Assembly: GCA_016743235.1 (NCBI GenBank)
Contig: VRZD01000002.1
Location: 186,001-250,000 of the forward strand
Origin: Pantanalinema sp. GBBB05
Lineage (GTDB): Bacteria; Cyanobacteriota; Cyanobacteriia; Leptolyngbyales; Leptolyngbyaceae
Length of the DNA: 64,000 nt
Reading direction: 5' to 3'
In this document: positions 1 to 8,858 of the stretch, piece by piece
How the letters are laid out: each line of letters starts with the position of its first letter
Numbering within the stretch: position 1 is the stretch's first letter
Notes under the pieces: generated by a model
Told to the model about the DNA's origin: nothing
Seen by the model: the letters and a program-made list of their open reading frames with translations, nothing else
Database searches by the model: none
Program-made: the position numbers and the translations under genes

Positions 1-399
1 ATAGCCGCCAATAATCAGTCCTTGATTCAAATAGAATTTGTGGGCAGGATGACGGGTAACACGGGAATCTAAATGCAACTGCACACACTGATGGTGTTCA
101 GCATATTCCGCTAACCAGGATAAGAGCTGGCTGCCATAGCCCTGGGAACGAGTCTCGGTGTCTGTCACCAGATCGTCAATATATAAATACTTGCGCCAAG
201 CAAAGCTTTCGCCAATATGGAATCCAGCCACCGAGACCAATCGATCGTCAACTTGTAGGTAGGCTAATTGATAACGATCGTGCTGCATTCGTTGCACTTG
301 TTCCACAAACGTTTCAGCAATCAAATAAGGGTGTAATTGCACCAATAACGGATAACATTGAGCAATCTCAGGGATAGATTCGGCTAATTTAACCACCAT
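1..399 (-). CDS. GNAT family N-acetyltransferase, partial (C-terminus cut by window edge)
   Basis: Reading the minus strand from the ATG at 399 gives 133 open codons that run off the left edge. The visible part has the GNAT layout: an N-terminal helix, strands around VAGFHIGESF, the acetyl-CoA loop TRSQGYGSQLL (R/Q-x-x-G-x-G/A), then a helix and the late motif RHPAHKFYLNQGL. By family knowledge it transfers an acetyl group from acetyl-CoA to an amine; the substrate cannot be told. It starts 10 bases after the stop of the DUF952 gene, so the two and the 52-aa gene upstream probably share one transcript. The C-terminus lies outside the window. Confidence 0.85.
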   Translation of the reverse strand, partial: MVVKLAESIPEIAQCYPLLVQLHPYLIAETFVEQVQRMQHDRYQLAYLQVDDRLVSVAGFHIGESFAWRKYLYIDDLVTDTETRSQGYGSQLLSWLAEYAEHHQCVQLHLDSRVTRHPAHKFYLNQGLIIGGY

Positions 400-409
400 C
401 AACTATTCC

Positions 410-784
410 TCAAACGCTATCATTGAGTGCGTTCCGACATAACTCTGTCACTGCCTGGGGCAAGGTAACTTCACGAGTTGGATCAGGGTGGAACTCTACA
501 ACTTGCACCACCGCATCGAGATTTAAAGCCCCATAAATATGCGGAAACTTTTCTCCAGTGGCGATCGCGTCGTAGCGAAGCTCTGCCTGTACTAAAGTCG
601 AATCAATACACAATAGCAGCAGGTCTGTTTGCCCCTGGAAAAAGCGGTGGACAACCCCAGGAATTTGCGTCGGAACCGAACAGTGCATAAAGCCTTCCGA
701 CGCCAAACTATCGGCTCGATATTCACCCAGTTTCTCAGCGTGATGCCACTGCGATCTCGTCGTAATGTGCAAAATGATCGTCAT
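410..784 (-). CDS. DUF952 family protein
   Basis: This 124-residue protein matches the DUF952 pattern: an N-terminal I-L-H-I-T, then W-x-x-A-x-x-x-G-x-Y, EGFMHCS, a VVHRFFQGQTDLLLLCID stretch and a late FPHIYGALNLDAVV motif. The length is normal for the family. The biochemical function is unknown; the fold is thought to be a small alpha/beta barrel-like domain. It sits in the middle of a tight leftward set, 3 bases after the stop of a 52-aa small gene and 10 bases before the GNAT gene, which suggests cotranscription and perhaps translational coupling. Confidence 0.85.
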   Translation of the reverse strand: MTIILHITTRSQWHHAEKLGEYRADSLASEGFMHCSVPTQIPGVVHRFFQGQTDLLLLCIDSTLVQAELRYDAIATGEKFPHIYGALNLDAVVQVVEFHPDPTREVTLPQAVTELCRNALNDSV

Positions 785-787
785 ACT

Positions 788-946
788 TTACAATGCTAAA
801 TCCAGTAAATTCCAACCCATTATTTGCACAGTTGGCTGAGATGAATTCGTCGTGGCGATCGGTGCTGCGGTGGTCACCATCTCTTGACCACCAATCCACC
901 CCAGGATGAACGTAATCACAATTGCCTGGATAAATTTATTGAACAT
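788..946 (-). CDS. Small membrane-anchored protein, 52 aa, unknown
   Basis: Minus-strand ATG at 946 opens a 52-codon frame ending at TAA 788-790. A perfect AGGAGG lies 7 bases upstream of the ATG, stronger than at most genes here, and this is the main support. The peptide starts MFNKFIQAIVITFILGWIGG, a hydrophobic stretch that could be a membrane anchor or uncleaved signal, followed by a Thr/Ala/Ser-rich part and a hydrophobic end (MGWNLLDLAL). Its stop is 3 bases before the DUF952 start, so it looks like the first gene of that operon. I do not recognise a family. A translated leader is an alternative. Confidence 0.6.
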   Translation of the reverse strand: MFNKFIQAIVITFILGWIGGQEMVTTAAPIATTNSSQPTVQIMGWNLLDLAL

Positions 947-1075
947 CTTGAACCTCCTGGGCAGTGGAGCAGTTGATCACAGCGAAGAGTCGCCATCTGT
1001 AGTCATCCTACCCATCGGGTGGGGGAAGTAGCCTCGCCTCAGTGGTTCGCCCAATCAGGTGAATGCTGGTCAGGT

Positions 1076-2665
1076 TTACCAGGCGATCGCCAAGCCATCG
1101 GCACGAGGTTCTGAAGCCGCCATTAACACCCCATGCTGCCGCAAAATCATTTGTCCGCGACCGAAGAAACCACCACGCCGAACTAAATGCTGCCGTTCTG
1201 TTAATCCATCGGCGATAGACTGAGCCACCGATCGTTCCAGCAAAATTCGATTCTGTTCTAAGAACCGCCACCGGGGGGCATCTAGCGCCGCCTGCGGATT
1301 CATACCATAATCCACCAGATTCACGACCATCTGTACATGCCCTTGGGGTTGCATCGGTGCGCCCATCACCCCAAACGTACCTAACGGTTGCCCATCCTGA
1401 GTCAGGAAACCCGGAATGATTGTATGAAAGGGGCGCTTACCCGGAGCAATTTGATTTGGATGCCCCGCTTCAACACTAAACCCAGTGGCGCGGTTATGCA
1501 GGGCAATTCCCGTCTCCGGCACTAAAATGCCACTGCCAAAGCCTTCATAGTTGGACTGGATGAACGATACCATCAAATCTGGGTCAGCCGCTGTTAGGTA
1601 AACCGTGCCACCGTTCGGTAAACCCGGTTGCGCCAGAGAGAGGGCAGTGGGTTGGATCAGTTGGCGGCGATCGACGGCATACCGTTGACTGAGCAAGTCA
1701 TCATGGGAAAGCTCCATGTGATGCGGATCGGCAACATAGCGATAGGCATCGGCAAACGCCAGCTTCATCGCTTCAATCTGCCAGTGGTAGCTATCGACCG
1801 ACTCACGCGGATAGCCGCCTAAATCAATGCCCTCCAAAATATTCAATGCCATCAGAGCCGCAATCCCTTGACCATTGGGAGGAATTTCCCAAATCGTCAC
1901 GCCTCGGTAATGGGTCGAAATGGGTTCCACCCAATCTGCCTGGTGATGCGCCAGATCTGCCAGAGTCAGATAGCCTCCCGTTGCCGCCGCAAAGTCTACG
2001 ATCTGGGCTGCCAGTTCCCCTCGATAGAACGATTCCCCACCGCTTTGCGCGATCGCTTGTAAGGTAGCGGCATGGGCAGGACTGCGCCAAATTTCTCCTA
2101 CCGATGGAGCGCGATCGCCTGGAAAAAACACTGATTTGAACGGCTGAAATTCTGCGCCTTGTAAGGGCAGATAGCGAGATTCTGAGCGCTTCCAGGCGAT
2201 CGCGGTTTCCGGCGATACAGGATATCCAGCTTCTGCATACCGAATCGCGGGTGCAAATAATTGCTCAAACGGGAGTTGTCCCCACCGCTGCCATAACGTC
2301 TGCCACGCCGACACCGCCCCCGGCACCGTCACACTCAACCAACTGCGATCGGGAATCTGTTGAAGGTTCGCACACTGCTCCAATGTCAGAGCTTTCGGGC
2401 TGCGACCCGACCCATTTAAGCCATGTAGTTGACCATCCCAAACTAACGCAAAGGCATCCCCACCGATGCCATTCGAGGTCGGTTCTACTACTGTTAACGC
2501 AATCGCCATCGCCACCGCTGCATCAACTGCATTGCCCCCCGCCAATAACATTTCCATCCCTGCCAGGGTTGCCAGGGGTTGACTGGTCGCTACGGCTCCT
2601 CGTTGCCCTAACACCACGCGGCGGCTAGACGGATAAGGATAATCGGTTAAATCAAATGAAATCAT
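1076..2665 (-). CDS. ggt: Gamma-glutamyltransferase (Ntn-hydrolase)
   Basis: A 529-residue gamma-glutamyltransferase. The N-terminal part has the family signature GAVATSQPLATLAGMEML and GGNAVDAAVA, then GIGGDAF and GSGRSP. The autoprocessing site is at GGTVYLTAAD: Thr354 would be the new N-terminal nucleophile of the small subunit after self-cleavage, aligning with TTHYSVVD of E. coli. The small subunit carries SNYEGFGSGI and the late FGVMGAPMQPQGHVQ motif. The enzyme removes or transfers the gamma-glutamyl group of glutathione and related amides. No obvious signal peptide is seen, so a cytoplasmic location is possible. It is transcribed leftwards, separated from its upstream neighbour by a structured 222-base gap. 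Confidence 0.93.
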   Translation of the reverse strand: MISFDLTDYPYPSSRRVVLGQRGAVATSQPLATLAGMEMLLAGGNAVDAAVAMAIALTVVEPTSNGIGGDAFALVWDGQLHGLNGSGRSPKALTLEQCANLQQIPDRSWLSVTVPGAVSAWQTLWQRWGQLPFEQLFAPAIRYAEAGYPVSPETAIAWKRSESRYLPLQGAEFQPFKSVFFPGDRAPSVGEIWRSPAHAATLQAIAQSGGESFYRGELAAQIVDFAAATGGYLTLADLAHHQADWVEPISTHYRGVTIWEIPPNGQGIAALMALNILEGIDLGGYPRESVDSYHWQIEAMKLAFADAYRYVADPHHMELSHDDLLSQRYAVDRRQLIQPTALSLAQPGLPNGGTVYLTAADPDLMVSFIQSNYEGFGSGILVPETGIALHNRATGFSVEAGHPNQIAPGKRPFHTIIPGFLTQDGQPLGTFGVMGAPMQPQGHVQMVVNLVDYGMNPQAALDAPRWRFLEQNRILLERSVAQSIADGLTERQHLVRRGGFFGRGQMILRQHGVLMAASEPRADGLAIAW

Positions 2666-2747
2666 ACGATCGGGTGAGACAGGTGGATGAAGTAGACGGC
2701 AGCTAAGAAACTCTACTTTAGTGACTACAGAGATGATACAGATTACG

Positions 2748-2806
2748 CCCGAACCCCGTGTGACCTAGCTTGCCACACCCCCGATTGGCAACCCACGGGC
2801 TTCGGG
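2748..2806. repeat. Nested inverted repeat with 13-bp outer stem (structured intergenic element)
   Basis: Outer arms 2748-2760 (cccgaaccccgtg) and 2794-2806 (cacgggcttcggg) pair with a single mismatch. An inner stem ttgcca/tggcaa (2770-2775, 2786-2791) closes a 10-base loop. The element lies in the gap between two leftward genes (EI24 protein and ggt). It has no U-tract, so it is not a standard terminator. It may be an RNA processing site, a REP-like repeat or a small RNA. Confidence 0.5.
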
Positions 2807-2858
2807 TATCCCTCTTCTAGCCCCTACGTCCCCTGTTCGAGAAACACCTCCTTCCAGC

Positions 2859-2889
2859 ACAGGGAAGTTTGATTGCTTCCCTGTTTTTT
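2859..2889 (+). terminator. Terminator-like hairpin abutting the 3' end of the EI24 gene
   Basis: Stem acagggaag (2859-2867) pairs with cttccctgt (2876-2884), loop of 8 bases, followed on the plus strand by six T. Its orientation is odd: the adjacent genes run leftwards and no rightward gene enters here. The hairpin overlaps the stop region of the EI24 gene. It may block antisense transcription, or act as a simple 3' stabilising hairpin for the leftward transcript. Confidence 0.5.
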
Positions 2890-3778
2890 ATGGCTCGATC
2901 GCGGCTTCATCCACAACGGGTTTTAACTTGGGCAGAATGCGATCGCAGCTAAATAGAGTTCCTGCCATCACACACACCGGAACCATAATCAAATTTAAAA
3001 ATGGAATACTCATTAATCCCAGGCAAACCAGGGCAAAACTGACACTGGCAGGAATTGTCCGAATTAACATGCCAATTTTGGTGCGAAAGCGGAGTCGTCG
3101 CCGTTCCAAAGGGGGATCAATAAAGTCTAGAACGACCATCAAGGCGGCTAAAGCAACACCGCCCACACTCGCGATCACATTGCCGATCGGTGGGAAAAAG
3201 TTGAGCAGCAATAAGGGAATCCCAATGACGACCAGCAGCAACAATTTCTTCAGTTGAAAGGCGATCGCCCGCCAAATATCATGCACAATTCGCCCCAAAC
3301 TGGGAGAACCCATCACTGGCAATTCACCGAGTCGTTGTTTCTCAATTTGTTCGGCAACCATGCCATACCAGGGCGCACCAAAAATGGCTCCAAACTGCAC
3401 GAGTAAGAACCCTGTCACAACGAGCAATAGGAGGGCTAATAGACCTTGTAACAACTCATCAAACACGGTTGCCACTGACGGAATCCACATTAGCCAACGA
3501 GATAACCACTCTGGCGATCGAGCAATTTGGGTGGCTAACCAATTGGGAATACTGGCGGTTCCCTGGGCGATCGCTCGCCATCCAGGAATCAGCAAACTGG
3601 CATACAAAATAATCCCAACTACAACATTCACTAGAATTGGAATGACAATGCCACCCCAAAGTTGCGGAGTTTGTTGCAATAACGACAACACCCGCAGTGG
3701 ATACAACGCTCCAGCGATAAAACTAATCGGCGCTGTCACAAAGGTTTTAATCGCTCCTGGTTCCGGTTTTTGAGCCAT
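2888..3778 (-). CDS. EI24/CysZ-like membrane protein
   Basis: A 296-residue integral membrane protein with about six hydrophobic segments (roughly 42-64, 107-130, 178-195, 200-220, 243-260 and 261-277). The pattern IDPPLERRRLRFRTKIGML after the fourth segment, where the paired-helix proteins have a conserved 'D-x-P...R' loop, fits the EI24 domain family (CysZ-related). CysZ members support sulfate uptake, but this gene has no sulfur-metabolism neighbour, so only the family is claimed. The ATG at 3778 is the first start. The stop coincides with the T-tract of a hairpin. Confidence 0.8.
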   Translation of the reverse strand: MAQKPEPGAIKTFVTAPISFIAGALYPLRVLSLLQQTPQLWGGIVIPILVNVVVGIILYASLLIPGWRAIAQGTASIPNWLATQIARSPEWLSRWLMWIPSVATVFDELLQGLLALLLLVVTGFLLVQFGAIFGAPWYGMVAEQIEKQRLGELPVMGSPSLGRIVHDIWRAIAFQLKKLLLLVVIGIPLLLLNFFPPIGNVIASVGGVALAALMVVLDFIDPPLERRRLRFRTKIGMLIRTIPASVSFALVCLGLMSIPFLNLIMVPVCVMAGTLFSCDRILPKLKPVVDEAAIEP

Positions 3779-3900
3779 GTAAACAATAATAGTTTTAGAA
3801 AAAGTTATTTTTAGAACGAATTGTTAGGTCGCTCCAGATAATGGGCATTCTTATATAGGAAATGAGCTTTTATTCCTACACTTAGATAGGAGCAAGTATT

Positions 3901-4311
3901 ATGGAAAAGCTGAAAACTGCCTTCAAACTAGTTACACCTACTTCCTCTACTTTACTATCCTTAGCATTAACAACACTGCCAAGCTTTGCTGGTGGTCATC
4001 TTCTCATTTTTGGAGGACCTAATCATCAGGTATTTCTCGGCTGTATTACTTGTAATCAATCTATACCAGAAGCTATAGATAACGAATACGGTAAATATGG
4101 TAGTCCATACGCCACCACAAGTATATTTAATAAATACGGAACTTTTGGCTCACCTTACTCTCAGTTAAGTGTTTGTAATCCTCAAGCTAGTCATCCACCT
4201 GTTGTAGTTGATGAAGAGGGAAATTTCTATGGGCATCTAAATGTTAATACTAATCGCTATCAAATTTCAATTCCACAACTTCAAGGACTTGTTGTCGGTA
4301 TCTGTAGATAA
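3901..4311 (+). CDS. Secreted protein with tandem YG(K/T)(Y/F)GSPY motifs, unknown
   Basis: A 136-residue protein with a likely signal peptide (hydrophobic 16-28, cleavage after SFA at 30). The mature part has FLGCITCNQS (a CxxC at 48-51), then two near repeats: NEYGKYGSPYATTSIFN (61-77) and NKYGTFGSPYSQLSVCN (77-93), then NPQASHPPVVVDEEGNFYGHL. I recall a widespread uncharacterised bacterial family with the same order (FLGC-CN, repeated N-x-YG-x-YGS, PPV-x-VD-x-x-GNFYG). The function is unknown. AGGAG lies 8 bases before the ATG. Codons are AT-rich, and no HIP1 site occurs in it, unlike the flanking genes. It pairs with the next gene. Confidence 0.75.
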   Translation: MEKLKTAFKLVTPTSSTLLSLALTTLPSFAGGHLLIFGGPNHQVFLGCITCNQSIPEAIDNEYGKYGSPYATTSIFNKYGTFGSPYSQLSVCNPQASHPPVVVDEEGNFYGHLNVNTNRYQISIPQLQGLVVGICR

Positions 4312-4337
4312 AAATTCAAAATTTTATAGAGGAATAT

Positions 4338-4634
4338 ATGTCTGAACAGAACCTAAAGGACATAGCCATTGATATTGAAAGATCTGTGAAACCTAAAGCC
4401 GGAGGAACAATTATTTCTTACTCTCTGCATATTACAAACCTAAGCAATAATTTTATTCAATTGCTTGAAATCCAGGTCAATGACAACAAACTGAATTTTG
4501 ATGTAAATATTTTGGATGAAGGTGCTGAAGTTCTTATCGTTCTAGGACAAACTGGAGCAGTTACACAACGTCAGGGAGCTTTACATACATTTGCAGAGTA
4601 CATTGGAAATATGAACATGGTCAGAATCAACTGA
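4338..4634 (+). CDS. Hypothetical 98-aa protein paired with the secreted YG-repeat protein
   Basis: A 98-residue protein without a signal peptide or membrane segment, starting 26 bases after the preceding stop, with GAGG about 6 bases before the ATG. Alternating hydrophobic/polar stretches (IISYSLHITNLS, FIQLLEIQVNDNKLNFDVNIL, AEVLIVLGQ) suggest a beta-sandwich. No family is recognised. Same low-GC composition and same strand as the upstream gene, so probably cotranscribed. It ends near a weak AT-rich hairpin (about 4670-4690) facing the end of recF. Confidence 0.65.
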   Translation: MSEQNLKDIAIDIERSVKPKAGGTIISYSLHITNLSNNFIQLLEIQVNDNKLNFDVNILDEGAEVLIVLGQTGAVTQRQGALHTFAEYIGNMNMVRIN

Positions 4635-4703
4635 CTACACACAATTATCCCTAATCATCTATTAAAGTAGAAATAAAATCTTTATTTTTAGTTATCTACA
4701 CTT

Positions 4704-5867
4704 TTAACTACTAGAAAATAAGTGTCCAGCTTTGACGGAGAAAATTTGGGAGGATTTTAACCATTGGGCATCAAATGAGCCTAAATGAGTGGTAGTAATC
4801 AGAGTTTGAAACCGATCTTGAATGGCTTCTAACAATTGGTTTTGCCGATCGAGATCCAACTCCGCCAACACATCATCCAACAACAATAGAGGAGATTCAC
4901 CAATCACTTCTTCAATCAGCTTTAATTCTGCCAATTTAAGGGCTAAAACTAGAGTGCGTTGTTGACCTTGAGAGCCATACTGCCGTGCCGAGGTTTGATT
5001 AATCGTAAATTCCACATCATCCCGGTGTGGTCCCACTAACGTACTGCGTTGCTGCTGTTCCGCGATCGCTCGGGTCTGTAATTTCTCCAAAAATGCCTGT
5101 TGTACCACCGCCGGATCGTCCTGCTCCAAAGGTACATTCGGCGCATAACGAATTTCCAGGACTTCACTACTACCACTAATCGCCTGATGCCAGTCACGGG
5201 CTAACGGAGCTAACCGCTGTACTACCCGCGATCGTCGCCGGATCACCCGCGTCCCCGCCGTTACCAACTGAGCATCCCACAACGCCAACTCATTCACCGA
5301 GGATGAATCCGCTTCAGCCCCACCACCCTCATCTCCCCATCTCCCTCCCCCCCCATCACCCCGACCTTCTCGCAACAACGCATTCCGTTGCCGCAGAATT
5401 TGGTTGTATTGCTGCAAGATATAGGCATAGACAGGCTCTAATTGAATCAGCAGAGAGTCCAACCAGTGACGACGTTGTTCGGGTCCCCCACGAACCAGAT
5501 CCAGATCGAGACTAGAGAATTGGACGGTGTTCAACGTGCCTAAAAAATCGAGTTGTCGCCGCACAGGCTGATGATTCAGTGCCACTGTCCGACGACTATT
5601 TTGGCGCAGGCTAATCGCTAGATCGATCGTCCCCGTCACCCGTTCCAGTTCAGCCGCAATTTGCGCGATCGTGTCACCATCCCGAATTAGATCACGATCG
5701 CGAGAGGTGCGGTGCGATCGCAAAGTAGACAGGAGTTCTACCGCCTCTAGCAAATTGGACTTGCCCTGAGCATTATTGCCAACCAAAATTGTTTTGGCTG
5801 CATCAAATTCCACCACCTGATCGTGATAGTTGCGGAACTGCCGCAGGTGCAGGGATTTGAGGAACAT
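4704..5867 (-). CDS. recF: DNA replication and repair protein RecF
   Basis: A 387-residue RecF. It has the N-terminal LRQFRNY motif, Walker [10 protein letters not shown] (30-38), the RecF signature around [14 protein letters not shown], the ABC-type signature SQGQQRT and Walker [13 protein letters not shown]. RecF loads RecA at gapped DNA with RecO and RecR. Residues about 168-190 are a Gly/Arg/Asp/Glu-rich stretch ([16 protein letters not shown]) where RecF normally has a short linker; the DNA there (5298-5366) resembles insertions in the gene at 11742. The start directly abuts the stop of pacL, so the pair may be cotranscribed. Confidence 0.95.
   Translation of the reverse strand: MFLKSLHLRQFRNYHDQVVEFDAAKTILVGNNAQGKSNLLEAVELLSTLRSHRTSRDRDLIRDGDTIAQIAAELERVTGTIDLAISLRQNSRRTVALNHQPVRRQLDFLGTLNTVQFSSLDLDLVRGGPEQRRHWLDSLLIQLEPVYAYILQQYNQILRQRNALLREGRGDGGGGRWGDEGGGAEADSSSVNELALWDAQLVTAGTRVIRRRSRVVQRLAPLARDWHQAISGSSEVLEIRYAPNVPLEQDDPAVVQQAFLEKLQTRAIAEQQQRSTLVGPHRDDVEFTINQTSARQYGSQGQQRTLVLALKLAELKLIEEVIGESPLLLLDDVLAELDLDRQNQLLEAIQDRFQTLITTTHLGSFDAQWLKSSQIFSVKAGHLFSSS
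5298..5366. repeat. Purine/pyrimidine-rich in-frame insertion inside recF
   Basis: On the plus strand this stretch is almost pure pyrimidine (repeats of cccatct and ccccatcacccc). It includes a segment like cttcagccccaccaccctc, which resembles tttcagcctcctcaccctc in the insertion at 12324-12416 read on the opposite strand. It encodes a Gly-rich linker absent from typical RecF and keeps the reading frame. Confidence 0.5.
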
Positions 5868-8747
5868 TTAGCCTTTTCGCTTCTGCCAGGTTACATACAG
5901 CCGGAGGGCAATTTTCTCCATTTCTACCCACACAAACATCAAAGCACTAAAACCTAAACAAACCCCTAGTTCGGTCATATTGAGATAATGAGTCCCGAAG
6001 AAGTTGCGTAGGAACGGGACATAAATCAATGCCAGTTGCAACAAGCTGGTGAACACAACCGATGCCCAAACATAGAGGTTCGTCATCGGGTTCATTTCGA
6101 TCGTCAACCGAGTGTTCGATCGAATCGCCAAGGCGTGCCCCATCTGGGCTAGACAGAGAGTCGTAAACACCATCGTTTTCCAACGATCTTGATCGGCTGG
6201 ATCAGTATAAACCGTATGCGTATAGCTATACGACCACGTCATCAACCCGATCGCCAGAATGGACAGAATTAAGCCAATTCGCAGCATATAGCTGCCTAGT
6301 CCCCGCGCAAAAATACTTTCCTGCGGGTCATGGGGGGGACGATTCATCACATTGGGTTCAGCTGGTTCTACTGCCAATGCCAACGCGGGTAGACCATCCG
6401 TTACCAAGTTCATCCAGAGAATCTGTAATGGACTGAGGGGTACACCGCCTAAGCCAATCAATGGCGCTGCCCCAATCGTCAGCAGTTCACCGATGTTACT
6501 GCCCAGAATGTACTTAATAAAGCGACGAATATTGGTGTAAACGACCCGACCTTCTTCGACTGCTGCGACGATCGTGGCAAAGTTGTCATCCAACAACACC
6601 ATATCGCTGGCATCTTTACTGACATCTGTACCTGTGATGCCCATCGCGACCCCAATATCCGCTTGTTTCAGAGCTGGAGCATCATTTACACCATCGCCGG
6701 TCATTGAAACAATCTGTTTCCGGTGTTGGAGTGCCTGGACAATCCGGAGTTTATGTTCCGGCGCGACTCGGGCATACACACTGACTTCCTCGACGACCTG
6801 TTCCAGCTCTGCCAGACTCAGTTTTTCTAAGTCCCGTCCGGTTAACACGCGATCGCCGGGGTAAGCAATCCCCAGATCTTCAGCCACCGCTTGCGCCGTC
6901 AATTGATGGTCGCCCGTAATCATCAGCGGTCGAATTCCTGCCGAACGGCAACGCGCTACGGCTCCTCGTACCTCCGGTCGCGGGGCGTCCAACATCCCCA
7001 CTAAGCCTAACCAAATTAACTGCTGCTCGGCAGTTTCCTCATCCGTCTCAGCCGGTACGGCTGACAATGGCTTACACGCAAAACCCAATACCCGCAAACC
7101 CCGACCTGCCATCTGGTTATTCTGCTCCAGAATGGTTTGGCGCTGTTGTGCCGTAATGGGTTGTGCCGCTTCGCCCACCTGAATCTGGGTACACCGTTCC
7201 AGAATTAACTCCGGTGAGCCTTTGGTGAACATCATGTAGCGATCGACCCCGCTGCCAGCTTCAGCATTAGCAGCAGTTTCAACAATCACGCTCATCCGCT
7301 TCCGTTCCGATGAGAACGGAAACTCTGCCAACCGGGGCATTTCGTTTGTCCACTGGTCTTTTTGGAATCCCGCTTTGCCCGCTACAGACAATAGCGCCCC
7401 TTCCGTCGGATCGCCTAAAATCACCCAATCGCCCTGCTCTTTCTGCAAGATGGCATCGTTACACAAGGTACAAGCGGTCAGCAGATTTAAGAGTTCGGGA
7501 TGGTGGCTCGGAGCGATCGCGCCAGCTCCATCCCCATTGAGTGGTTGAAATTCACCCGCTGGATCGTACCCTTCCCCAGTCACTCGCAGTGCTGAATGGC
7601 TGGTATGCACTAGCTGCACGACCATTTTGTTCTGGGTCAATGTGCCCGTTTTATCCGAACAAATTGTGGTCACAGAACCCAACGTCTCTACGGCTGGCAA
7701 TTTCCGGATCAGGGCATGGCGCTTCACCATCCGTTGTGTCCCTAATGCCAGGGTCACAGTAATCACGGCAGGCAATCCTTCCGGCACGATCGCCACTGCC
7801 ATACTTAGGGAGACTTCCAAAAACTCTTTACCGGTTGGTCCTAAAGCAACCTTCAGCAGATTCTCACCAGTTCTCCAGGCGGCATAGCCAATTCCACCGA
7901 ACACCACCAATCCGACTAGAGTTAAGGCTCCCGTCACTAGCGCTTGGCTGAGTTGATCCATCCGTTGCTGTAAGGGGGTGGGTTCAGACTCCACTTCTTG
8001 CAGCATGGTGGCAATGCGCCCCAATTCTGTTTTCATCCCGGTATTGGTGACGATCGCCGTGGCCCGACCATTTACCACTTCCGTACCTTGAAATACCAGA
8101 TTGACGCGATCGCCCAACGGGGTATCGTCTGGCAAGGCTACTGCCACTTGCTTACTCACCGCTTGGGCTTCCCCAGTTAATGCCGCTTCCCGCACTTGGA
8201 GATTGGCGGCTTCAATTAACCGGGCATCGGCAGCTACCTGCACTCCCGCTTCCAACAGCATCACATCACCCGGCACCAAATCGCGGGAGTCTACTTCGAG
8301 CGTCTTACCATCCCGAATCACTCGCACTCGCGACGATGCCATTTGCTTCAAAGCGGCCAGGTCTTTCTCGGCTTTGCTTTCCTGCAAATAACCTAGTAGA
8401 CCATTGAGAATCACGATCGCCAGAATGGCAATCGTGTCCTTAAACGGCACATCATTCGCCTTCAGATCACCCGCTTGCCAGGACACAAAATCGAGGATGC
8501 CCGACACGATCGCTACTGCAATCAACAGCAGCAACATAATATTGGTGAACTGATCAAATAGGATATTCCAGGCACTTCGCCCCTGGGCTTCTACCAGTTC
8601 ATTGGAACCATAGCGCTCTAGTTGTGCAGCGGCTTGGTCACTGGTCAAACCAAGCTGGCGATCGGTTTGCAGTAATTCTAGGGCTTTGTCCGCTTCCAAG
8701 GTATGCCAAAGCGTGACCTGATTTGGTAAAGGGGGTTGTGCAGTCAT
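5868..8747 (-). CDS. pacL: P-type Ca2+-transporting ATPase (PacL/SERCA-like)
   Basis: A full-length 959-residue P2A-type ATPase. It has an N-terminal cation ATPase domain, the A-domain loop TGEA (191-194; a variant of TGES), the membrane motif PEGLP (322-326), the phosphorylation site CSDKTGTLT (Asp365), and [13 protein letters not shown] in the P domain. The C-terminal transmembrane block includes NIGELLTIG and [12 protein letters not shown]. It exports Ca2+ (possibly Mn2+) at the cost of ATP in the cytoplasmic membrane. It diverges from the ATPase gene at 8859 across a 110-base gap rich in palindromes, which may hold its operator. recF follows with no gap. Confidence 0.93.
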   Translation of the reverse strand: MTAQPPLPNQVTLWHTLEADKALELLQTDRQLGLTSDQAAAQLERYGSNELVEAQGRSAWNILFDQFTNIMLLLLIAVAIVSGILDFVSWQAGDLKANDVPFKDTIAILAIVILNGLLGYLQESKAEKDLAALKQMASSRVRVIRDGKTLEVDSRDLVPGDVMLLEAGVQVAADARLIEAANLQVREAALTGEAQAVSKQVAVALPDDTPLGDRVNLVFQGTEVVNGRATAIVTNTGMKTELGRIATMLQEVESEPTPLQQRMDQLSQALVTGALTLVGLVVFGGIGYAAWRTGENLLKVALGPTGKEFLEVSLSMAVAIVPEGLPAVITVTLALGTQRMVKRHALIRKLPAVETLGSVTTICSDKTGTLTQNKMVVQLVHTSHSALRVTGEGYDPAGEFQPLNGDGAGAIAPSHHPELLNLLTACTLCNDAILQKEQGDWVILGDPTEGALLSVAGKAGFQKDQWTNEMPRLAEFPFSSERKRMSVIVETAANAEAGSGVDRYMMFTKGSPELILERCTQIQVGEAAQPITAQQRQTILEQNNQMAGRGLRVLGFACKPLSAVPAETDEETAEQQLIWLGLVGMLDAPRPEVRGAVARCRSAGIRPLMITGDHQLTAQAVAEDLGIAYPGDRVLTGRDLEKLSLAELEQVVEEVSVYARVAPEHKLRIVQALQHRKQIVSMTGDGVNDAPALKQADIGVAMGITGTDVSKDASDMVLLDDNFATIVAAVEEGRVVYTNIRRFIKYILGSNIGELLTIGAAPLIGLGGVPLSPLQILWMNLVTDGLPALALAVEPAEPNVMNRPPHDPQESIFARGLGSYMLRIGLILSILAIGLMTWSYSYTHTVYTDPADQDRWKTMVFTTLCLAQMGHALAIRSNTRLTIEMNPMTNLYVWASVVFTSLLQLALIYVPFLRNFFGTHYLNMTELGVCLGFSALMFVWVEMEKIALRLYVTWQKRKG

Positions 8748-8765
8748 ACAGAAATGTTGCGGGAA

Positions 8766-8831
8766 GTGCTATAACACCTACAGAACTTAATGATAGTGCT
8801 AATACTTAGCGAATAGCACTATTAAATAGTG
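8766..8831. promoter_or_regulatory. Cluster of related palindromes in the pacL divergent promoter region
   Basis: atagtgct (8793-8800) is repeated inverted as agcactat (8815-8822). cactatt (8817-8823) and aatagtg (8825-8831) form a perfect 7-1-7 palindrome. Upstream, gtgctataacac (8766-8777) is a further imperfect copy of the GTGYTAT core. The cluster sits between divergent start codons and looks like a multi-site operator. The binding protein is unknown; a metal-responsive repressor is a guess from pacL. Confidence 0.5.
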
Positions 8832-8858
8832 TTAAGTATCATCAATTTCTTTCTTACG

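Noticed and set aside
1008..1075. Minus-strand frame overlapping the ggt end
   Set aside because: It overlaps ggt in another frame and has no start signal or protein-like features.
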